A stretch of 64,000 nt of DNA, taken from contig NC_134517.1 in assembly GCF_027942865.1 (NCBI RefSeq), positions 6,839,705 through 6,903,704 of the forward strand. The letters are read 5' to 3'. The stretch comes from Odontesthes bonariensis (Eukaryota > Chordata > Actinopteri > Atheriniformes > Atherinopsidae). Below the pieces are notes generated by a model. The model was not told where the DNA came from and searched no databases. It saw only the letters and a list, made by a program, of their open reading frames with translations. The position numbers were made by a program, and so were the translations under genes. How positions within the stretch are numbered: the first letter of the stretch is position 1; every line of letters starts with the position of its first letter. Positions 55,523 through 64,000 of this stretch are shown one piece after another.

Positions 55523-58500
55523 TCTTGTTAAACTTCATTCTCTTCACTGACCGTAATTCCTTCATTCATTTCCATCGGGACACTACGTCACTCATGTGAC
55601 AGGTGACCGCTGATTCTGCTCTACTGATCTGGGACGACCTGAGCAAGTGTGTCAAAGACTATCCCTGACATCACAAAGCTCGGAAATACAATCAAATATT
55701 CAGATACACCTACCCATTCATTGTGCGCAAGCTTTTGACTTCTACTGTACATTTGGTTCGAGGTCTTGTCGCCACACAGCAGAGTAATTAAAAAAAAAGA
55801 ATTATAGCTAGATGTATAAGGAGATTGACGATTCATTTTTCTCTCCGGTTTAACTTCAATTAATCAGTGTAGCACTCGATGTGACAGAGGAAAACGCAGT
55901 AACCCAATGAGTTATAGCCTCTGACAATGAATAAATATAAGGTTGCGATTAAGATCTCTTTCATGAATAGATCCCCAAATGTCCCAACATTTCCATTTCC
56001 AGCTTCTAGATGACAGTGGAAATTTAATATTTGTATGAGCTCAGCCAATGATCGCCTGACACAAGCACAGGAGGGATGACTGCTAGAGAGATAAGCATTT
56101 TCGGATGTACACACAGGCGTAGAGGGACACACAAACAACAGGATATTGCCAGGTTGACTTGACTTGGCACTTTTCCTGATGGGGGGTTTGTGCTGAATAA
56201 CAAAGCCATTAATCCTGTAGATGTAGCTGTTGGGAAAGACTGCCTCACAGCCAAAAAAAAAAAGACACCCTCAAATACTACTACATACACTAATTGAGGG
56301 TCTTTCTTCAGGGAGAGAGTAGTTAAACTTGATGTTTTGCCAGTTTAAACTTGGTCATCAATTCCACTGTTTACATTGTTACTTTTGATTTTTCTATATT
56401 TGACACGTGACGCAGTGTTATCCATCACCATTACGTGCATATAGCCCTTTATTATGCATTATTCAGGTTTTAATCATGTTCAGGAAATGACACAGAACAT
56501 AATGGATCCATGATCCATTCTGTAGGATGAGCCTTGATAGCCCTGTTTCTGACAATTTCTGATACTTTATCTCTCGGATGTCATTAATGGAAGATTTTCA
56601 ATTCTGTCTTGACCATTTTTTTAAATAACCTATTTATTTAAGTTCTACACCCCCTTCCCTCTTCATCTACCATTTATAGTGCGTACTTTCGGCCTTTATT
56701 AAAATTTCAGAAGCAGTTTAAATGTTGTCCTGATGAAAATTGCAGTGTTAGGAAAATATGAATTTCCCTACATTATCTTATCTGTTGTAACGGGGAGGAG
56801 TCAACAGGAATTTAGACAAACAATAATGCAAAGTTTCTACTCACCGCTCTCGGCCTTGCAAACATCAACATCCTCCAAAATTGACGTCGCAGTACTTGGC
56901 GCACTGAATCCTTTCGGTGTTGTTTTGTCCAGTCATGCACCTCCTAATTGTTTGGTGAGTGAAGTGGTGAGTTTGAAAAACAGGAAGAATTGGTGGGAAC
57001 AATGGACCTGAATTTATTCAGGAATCTGATGAAACCATCAAAATCTAGGAAGGTGCAATTATTGTGAATACTTCTAAAACATCAAAAAACTACTTCAGGG
57101 TGAAGCAAAAAGTTCTAAAATGTGTTGTTACCTATGTAATAGATACGCATAGATAATGTGCAATTTTTTTTGTTGTTGCTATTCCTGAGGTGTAGCGATG
57201 TTATTTTTTCAGTAGTGACACCTACTGTGTAGAATAAAGACTGCAGCGAGTCCAGCTTGCCTCAAGCACCGCCATGAACAGCAATGGTGCTTTGTTGATG
57301 TCACAGTGTGCTCGTGCAAAGAAAAAGGCTGCAAGCATTATCAGCCCATAATTGACCTCTACAATTATTGAACATTGATACTTTTGAGTAACAACCACTT
57401 TTAATGAGTTTTTAATCACATTCTGATCACAACTGGCACTTGCACCATAATTTGCTGCTGCTATTGTAAAGTATATCGTAATCATTTTCTGTATCCACAG
57501 CTCATTACTAACTTAATTACTGGGTGTCTAATAATTAGAAAGGCTAGAGTTACTGAAATAATTAAAACATCAGGGTTTAGATCACTGCTTGTATGTAAAG
57601 AGATTCACCTCCATATTCAAATGATCCCTATATGGCTCATATGATTTTTTTGTTGTTGCATGGAACATAAGTAAATTGGCTATGCACGTCACTGGAGCTC
57701 TCCCAAGTTGTCAACTGATGTTTCCTAATGGCAGTTTTTCAGCTGGCCTGACCACCCTGAAGTGTTTCACACCGTGTACTGTAGCAGTGCTATTGTTGAT
57801 TTCATGGCCCAGCGTGTTCTGGTGTTGGGCGGACAGTCCTTCCTCTCAGTGTTACACAGCTGAAAGAACAGAGGAAAAACGTGCCCGCACATGTGAGTGT
57901 TCTGCTCAGGGAGGGCACGGGGTCTGTATTGTTTTCAACAGATGGGAGTCACAGGGGTGGGAATGGGTGTGTGCATTTATGTGTGTGTGTGTGTGTGTGC
58001 ATGTGCATTCATAGGGGGCCTGTTGGAGTGTGTTCTTCCTGTCTGTCAACAAGTGAACTCCCCCTTCATCTAGCAGTTTCTAGGACGTCAGCCAAGATGA
58101 CCAAACACACCCCTCTGTTGTTTACATGCTCACTCTCTGCTTATCTGTCTGCTCATCTGCTGCCTCCATCAAGCCATCTACTGATTTATTAGTTAAAAGA
58201 CCTATTTTCAAATGTTTTTGCTTTTTTCTCTCTGCTTCTTTTGCTTTTTGGTCTGATAAATTTCCACACTGACAGGCTATACAGGTTTGATGCCTCTCTT
58301 CTGATCGCACATCATTTCTGTCCAAGGAGAGCAATCTGGTGCAAGTAATCTTATTAAGTGTCAAAGTGTCTCCTTGTCTGCTTTCCGCTCTGCTTTGCAA
58401 AAGAAAACAGAAATGGCCAAAGTTATAAAGGTAATACAATCAAATCCTTTCAGGTATGTGATTAGCCTTGGAAATATGCCCACACTTTTCAACATTACAA

Positions 58501-59930
58501 CCTTCCTGTTTCTCCCTTCCACTAGTACACGCACTTGTTTTCCCCATTTCCTTCTCTGCGGTAAAACGTTAGTGGAACGAGCTGCTTTGATTATGAATGT
58601 GGATGCAATTTGCTTAGTGGTCACTAGTGGGTGCTATAGTTACACGTCAATGCTGCAGATTGTAGTAGTCTGATAGGGAGATAGAAGCAGGAGCGTACAC
58701 AGTTCCTCAATGGTGTTTCGCTACAGTTACTATAAAGATGGGATGAAAATAACTCAATCATCTTACATTGTTACTTTTGTGTATTTACAAGGAGTTGGAA
58801 GATGACTTTATGGAAGAGCGCAGGACAGTGTGTAATCCTGCACTGATTCATGCACAACTGGACAATACTCCAAGGCATGCTCAGTCCAGTGTCACACCAA
58901 GAGAATGACTATGTATAGACAGTATGCATTTGTATTTTTAACTTAAAACAGCCATGGACATCTCAAACTTTTATAATAAATATATTAGGGTAGTCTTTGT
59001 GAATGACCTTCTAAATGAAGAACCAACAGAGAATTATCTCCAGATATTACTATTTATTTCAGCGCAACACCAAATGATCCCACTGTTTGCAGGGTAACCT
59101 TTTGAGCTGCATTAACTGTGGGGTGCAAACTCACAGCTATGTTTTCATGCTCATGTAAACTGTTGAGTGGTTAAGAGTTCTTTTGTGTTTCTTACATGTT
59201 TTTTTTGACAATCAAGTAATGCACTAATCTCAAAACAGTCGGATTTTTGAGAATGAACAAATCAAAGCCGTGCACAGCAAGCAATGGACACCCCCAAGAC
59301 ATCCATATGACATTTACAACATTTGTTACGTCTGCTGCTCGTTCCCTCTACAACATTTTGAGCAGGATGTTGGCGAACGTGATTGACGTCCGAAAAATTG
59401 CTGTTTGGTGTTGGTGGAATTTTGTTAATTAGACATAAATTAGACCTTAATATGAGAACTTCCCACATAACCATTTCTTCTAGGAACTCTACGACTTTTC
59501 TGGGTTTTATTAAACATATGTGTGATATGTGCATGTGTCTTTACATTTACGTGAGTACAATAACTCATTATAACCATTTTTCATTAGATGTTTATTGAAA
59601 CATCTAGTGACGAAAGCTATTTCCCAAAAACACATTTGTTTGCAGTGCAGGAGGACTGGGCTTAGTCCACGGTCTCACATTAGTTCTCAGAGGTTTGACT
59701 TAAGACTTGTGACGTATGGTGAACGATCCATGGGGGCTTTTCACGGATGTCCTCGAGATATTTTCTTTGTTTGCAGGACTGATGCTATTGGCAATTTTAC
59801 ACGGGCTGCAGAAATCTGATATCGCCTACAATTTTTGTGATTAAGTTGGTAATTAATGTTATATGCTACACATCCTTTATTAATCTTTGTTTATTAAGGC
59901 CTTTAGTAGAGCCTTTTATTTTTTTTAAAG
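55520..59930. other. spacer (putative intron)
   Basis: A (TG)n run at 57979-57999 is the only simple repeat of note. Open frames in this stretch lack recognisable domains. No transposon terminus recognised. Confidence 0.45.
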
Positions 59931-59942
59931 ATATGTTCCCCC

Positions 59943-60855
59943 ATCCATCCATCCATCCATCCATCCATCCATCCATCATCATCTTCCGCTTCTCCAGGGA
60001 TCGGGTCGCAGGGGCAGCAGCTTAAGCAGAGAAACTCAGACGTCTCTGTCCCCGGCCACTTCCTCCAGCTCTTCTGGGGGGACCCAGATGCGTTCCCAGG
60101 CCAGCCGAGAGACATAGTCTCTCCAACGTGTCCTGGGTCTTCCCCGGGGCCTCCTCCCAGTGGGACAGGCCCGGAACACCTCACCAGGGAGGTGTCCAGG
60201 AGGCATCCTAACCAGATGCCCGAGCCACCTCATCTGACTCCTCTCGATGCGGAGGAGCAGCGATTCTACTCCGAGCCCCTCCCGGATGACCGAGCTTCTC
60301 ACCCTATCTCTAAGGGAGAGCCCACACACCCTGCGGAGGAAACTCATTTCGGCCGCTTGTATTTGCGATCTCATTCTTTCGGTCACTACCAACAGCTCGT
60401 GACCATAGGTGAGGGTAGCAACATAGATTGACCGGTTAATCGAGAGCTTCGCCTTCTGGCTCAGCTCCTTTTTCATCACGACGGGCCGGTGCAGAGCCCG
60501 CATCACTGCAGACGCCGCACCGATCCGCCTGTCAATCTCCTGCTCCATTCGCCCCTCACTCGTGAACAAGACCCCGAGATACTTGAACTCCTCCACTTGG
60601 GGAAGGATCTCATTCCCGTCCCGGAGAGGGCATTCCACCCTTTTCCGGCTGAGGATCATGGTCTCGGATTTGGAGGCGCTGATTCTTATCCCAGCCGCTT
60701 TACACTCGGCTGCGAACCGCTCCAGTGAGAGCTGAAGGTCACGGCCCGACGACGCTAACAGAACCACATCATCCACAAAGAGCAGCGACCCGATTCCGAG
60801 GTTGCCAAAACGGACCCCCTCAACGCCCTGGCTGCCCTTAGAAATTCTGTCCATA
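59943..60855 (-). mobile_element. Rex3-like (RTE-clade) LINE, 5'-truncated, with 12-bp target duplication
   Basis: ATATGTTCCCCC is duplicated exactly at 59931-59942 and 60856-60867. Between them lies a 913-bp minus-strand insert whose 3' end is a run of ATGG units (59943-59977). GATG tandem 3' tails are a described feature of Rex3. The body encodes the C-terminal half of a reverse transcriptase (see next entry). Clean duplications and a long open frame suggest a comparatively recent insertion. Confidence 0.8.
60036..60855 (-). pseudogene. Rex3-like reverse transcriptase, C-terminal part
   Basis: Minus-strand frame: LGIGSLLFVDDVVLLAS contains the FVDD catalytic box (YADD equivalent). It is followed by VEEFKYLGVLFTSEGRMEQE, IDRRIGAASAVMRAL, YVATLTYGHELLVVTERMRS and the C-terminal RRPRGRPRTRWRDYVSRLAW. 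The last codons are lost to a stop at 60036-60038 where relatives have Trp (reading resumes SLLKLLPL). The Met start at 60872 belongs to the flanking target DNA, not to the LINE, and the fingers region is absent because of 5' truncation. Confidence 0.78.
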
Positions 60856-60867
60856 ATATGTTCCCCC

Positions 60868-63540
60868 TTCATTTGAAAAAAAAAAATATTTGTCTAACTC
60901 TAAACACAGATGTTTAAAAGTGTTCAGTTTGGAATGGTTTTTCAAAAATCAGTTTTTTTGACAAATAATACGGTTTGCATGTAGATGAGAGGTAAGAGTA
61001 AGAGCTTGTTTTGCTAAGTATGTGTATTAGTGTGGACAGGGTTTAAGACACACCTTCTTTGTGGAGGGCTGCACTCTGTAAGTGCCTTTTTGTAGGGAAG
61101 GAAGCACTTTTTTGCAGAACTGCACAAACAATGATTATCATAAATGCGACTGAGTATAAGAGGATCATGCATAGTTTGTGCAGTTGCACTGCATGCGGCT
61201 GATTTTAGGAAGCTTGAGTTATGTTAAAGTTTTTGTTGATAGCGTGATTTGTATTATCAGATATTTGCTGTATTTTGTTTTGCTAAACAAATAAAGTAAG
61301 TTTCTCACTGATTTGCCAAGTTAGCACACAGTTTTGCTAAAGTAGTGAAATTGGATGCCAAATTGATTTTCTACTAAACAGTTTGGTGTCTCCTCTAAAC
61401 ATAATATATCAAAACTGTGTAGTTGTTCAAATAGTTTTGCTTTCTTGTTGCTTTTTCTTTGTACAAGTTTGACCAACTTTGTTGTGTTCACATTCAAGGT
61501 TTCTTTAGCTTGTAATCATCATTTACACTGAATGTTTAAAGTCAGCGAGCTTTCCACATTGAAATTTAATTTGCCACATCCTTTGGCTGCCTTACCAACC
61601 GACTCTGTTTAGAAGGCACAGGGGAATATGTTTTTTTTTTGTCGCGAAAATCAAGAGAGCTGCTCTGAGCAAAGGGGAGAAAGCAACATTCACTTTTCTG
61701 CAGTGAATGGAAGGCTCTTGTGAAAACACCATTAGTCTGAAAGTATTTCTATTAATAAAACTTAGATACAATATTTCAACAGTAAAATATAGTAGCATGC
61801 AAAAAAACAGGGCAAAGAGGGTGAAGTAACTGAGATTTTAGCAAAAGCATATAGTCTCAGTCTCGATAAATATTTGGATTGCAGTTCTAGACCAAAATTG
61901 CTTGATGACTTCAGCTAAATCCTGCCAACCCCAATCAGCAGTTTATTTGCTGACGCATAAATTAATTATAGCCCTTGCTCACAAATTTATGATAATATGA
62001 TTCTGAACAAAGTAAGGGGAAGTTTCGGAATCCAACTGTCCTGTTCAAATGTATAAAAGCTTTGTGAGACAGTTGCTCTCTGGTATTTGAATTTTGTTGA
62101 AGTTGACGGTACACTTGTCCCCAGATTACTTATCGTAACAAATACTGTACTTTAAATGCACTTCTTACTGTTGCTAATCTAATATCTTATAAAGCTCTTC
62201 AGGAGTAAAACAGTGCCTTTTGCATTCCCAAGTAGGAGGTAATCTCCTTACAGACTGCAATTTAGAGTTTGCTGATGTTATTATTGATTAAAAAAGATTG
62301 AACAAAACATAGCTGTGATTTCCATTTGTCATATCTGATCAGGCATGAAATGACATAATTGTCAATTTGAGCCATAAAAAGACCATAACATTCAGCAATG
62401 CAGAAACAAGACATATGCGCAACTTGTGTGTGCTTGTCAACCTTGTCTGTGTGTTAGTAATGGGGATAAAGTGTAACTGTTTAGCATTGTCTCTTTCAGT
62501 GAATGTGCCTCTGTTGGGGCAGTTTGCAGGGAATACCAGGGGATTAATCCTCTGTTACAGGGTGTGCGTGTTTATGGTATTGGGTATTTGTGCGGTGTTT
62601 GATACACTGGGGAAGAAATAGGTGCTTTTTGGCTTTTAAATGATGTGTGTTCATATTTTCTTGAAGTCGAGGTAGAAAATGATGGGCCTCTGTGTACGTG
62701 TGTTTTTGCTTTCTTATTGGTGTTTTTTGTATATTAACGCCAAACTTGTTTAGTACCAGTGCTCCTCATGGAAAGCAAAACTGGGTCTTTATAGGGCAAA
62801 ACAGATTAAGGTTAGGGTTATGCATGCAATGGTTAATTGGAAGCCACTGCAATGAATAATACGGATAACTAAAATGTGTGTGTGTGTATGTGTCTGTGTT
62901 TGCTCAGGCATATGTGTGTGTGAGAAAAACCTCCACAAGGGATCAAGAGTGGTGCATGGGGCTAACATGGTCATTGATGAGCAGTGAGAACTTAATGAAG
63001 CAGCGTTTACTTCCTCTCCTCCGGGTTTTCTTTTTCTCTTGAGTAAAGGGTGACGATGGAGGTCGTCTGGGCTCTCTGTGATAGATACTTTTAAACTGCT
63101 TTTATTATCGTTGTTCTTACCTTCATTGAAAGTATAAGAAAGGAATATTGTATTGTATTGTAAGTGTCGTAACTATGACGGGAAAACCATCAATGCACGT
63201 TTTATTCGCAAAGCACTTCTGAAACTTAAGCGTCGAACGTTCAGGAGTATACAGAATGTGTTTTGGAATTCAACTTAATTCAAATGTCAAATTGTATTGA
63301 GACTGAGAGTATAAATAGCAAATTTTCTTTTTTTAAATCTATGGGTATATTTTTTTGGGTGTTGAAAGTTGCCAGAGGGGATTAATCTAAAGGGTGACTA
63401 CAGGAAGAGACAGTGTTAATGAAATATTAAAATGGACTCAAGACAGAAATATGTGGAGAAAGCATTGGAGGAAGGGGCCACGGATGCTGTGGGGGACAAA
63501 CGGGGAGAGGGTGGGATCGAGCAATGAATGAAATTAAAAG
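60868..63540. other. spacer, with a decayed Helitron-like end
   Basis: GGAGGGCTGCACTCTGTAAG with the imperfect hairpin 61071-61085 and the following CCTTTTTGTAGGG resembles the 3' end of the element at 3028-3482. (TG)n text is at 62876-62910. Nothing else recognised. Confidence 0.4.
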
Positions 63541-63968
63541 TGGTGCGACTTAGAGGGCTAAGGAGGGAGGGAGACATGGGATGAGAAAAAAGAGAGGAGG
63601 CGCAAAAGAGATGGATAACCCCCTCCCCCTTTGCTCCCGTGGAGAGGTTGGGGCAGTATGACCCCCCCCTCGATTTAGGAAGAAGAAAAAAAAACCTTTG
63701 TGAAACTTTCCCCCGACAGAGGGAAGGAGAGGCAGAGTGCGCTCAGAGGATTGACAGTCAGGATCCAATTTAGAGGAGAAACGGAGGAGGAAAAAGCAAA
63801 TCAGACAGTGAGGGGTAGGGAGAAACCAGAAGCTTGGGGGGGAAAGAGAGGGTTTGTGTCCAGGAAAGTCATGGCTTTGCAGTGTTGGGCAACTCCTCTC
63901 CTGCTTGGATTAGACTTGAGGTTTCCCACTGCCCTGTAGCAGCAGCATCATTACTGCTGTCTGTCACC
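63541..63968 (+). promoter_or_regulatory. probable promoter/5' UTR, purine-rich, with an upstream ORF
   Basis: Purine-rich sequence (AGGGAGGGAGAC, GAGAGGAGGCGC, GGAGAAACGGAGGAGG) with higher G content than the spacer leads to the ATG at 63969. A 22-codon upstream ORF, starting ATGGCTTTGCAG at 63871 and ending TAG at 63939, precedes it and could dampen translation. No TATA box is evident. Confidence 0.35.
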
Positions 63969-64000
63969 ATGCCGTCCGTCTCCCTCAGCCTGCCGACAGC
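63969..64000 (+). CDS. start of a coding exon, cut by the window end
   Basis: ATG with an ideal Kozak context (GTCACC-ATG-C) reads MPSVSLSLPT and is still open at the last base. Preceded by GC/purine-rich leader sequence. The gene is not identifiable from ten residues. Confidence 0.35.
   Translation, partial: MPSVSLSLPT

Noticed and set aside
60036..60872. Long 278-residue ORF as a host gene
   Set aside because: It is the C-terminal half of an RTE/Rex3-like reverse transcriptase, and its apparent Met start lies in the duplicated target flank outside the LINE.
23553..64000. Assignment of the candidate first exons to tensin-1
   Set aside because: Only broad synteny and the habit of alternative starts point to it; no conserved tensin domain is in the window, so no symbol is given.
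1..64000. Undescribed multi-gene defence or metabolic system
   Set aside because: The only multi-gene assemblies seen are transposons (Harbinger accessory plus transposase remnants); host genes are single and well known.

Overview
This window looks like teleost nuclear DNA. It has spliced vertebrate genes with GT/AG introns, AT-rich intergenic sequence and a dense set of fish-type transposable elements (Rex1/L2-like and Rex3-like LINEs, Harbinger, hAT, Tc1, ISL2EU-, IS3EU- and Kolobok-like elements, and a tRNA-type SINE). There is no bacterial operon, CRISPR array or viral genome here. Host coding content is low: the last exon of bcs1l (2387-2639), one complete nine-exon mitochondrial cytochrome P450 of the CYP27A type (4597-12860), and three candidate 5' exons of one or more unidentified downstream genes (23553-23651, 52626-52727 and 63969 to the window end). 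The bcs1l/cyp27a pairing agrees with the BCS1L-CYP27A1 neighbourhood of other vertebrates.

Layout. 1-2700: a LINE tail, a hAT end and a TTAA-flanked MITE, then the bcs1l 3' end with its poly(A) signal. 2860-4596: a Helitron-like or MITE element and plain spacer. 4597-12860: cyp27a; introns 4, 6 and 8 carry a retroelement fragment, a TTAA MITE and an IS3EU-like element respectively. 12861-21470: a repeat-dense block with a Harbinger derivative carrying a Myb-like ORF, a Rex1/L2-like LINE, a triple nest (outer MITE, long-arm foldback, hAT-like insert) and a decayed ISL2EU transposase. 21470-41070: mostly featureless spacer with a 40-bp perfect palindrome, a THAP-bearing TTAA element, a SINE split by a TTAA MITE, and a few CTCF-like motifs. 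41072-47490: a second nest with a Kolobok-like THAP element and a Harbinger two-gene derivative inserted cleanly into an L2 reverse transcriptase, plus Tc1 and hAT remnants. 47490-64000: spacer with a SINE copy, a hAT element sitting in a (TA)n tract, and a 5'-truncated Rex3-like LINE with intact 12-bp target duplications.

The main pattern is a group of elements that all begin TTAAAG and end CTTTAA. I count six with both ends (914-1454, 10078-10471, 17837-19323, 30768-31407, 34615-35021, 41215-42952) and two one-ended fragments. Two carry THAP-type zinc-finger exons. TTAA target sites plus THAP fits the Kolobok superfamily (and the Xenopus T2 MITEs). Two of the non-coding ones hold a central near-perfect palindrome with the same CCAATC...GATTGG outer part. 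I found no new multi-gene functional system. The most interesting material is the transposon nesting, these palindromes, the IS3EU-like element with its repeated subterminal motif, and the possible alternative first exons. Family names come from reading the sequence and memory of family features, not from a database search.
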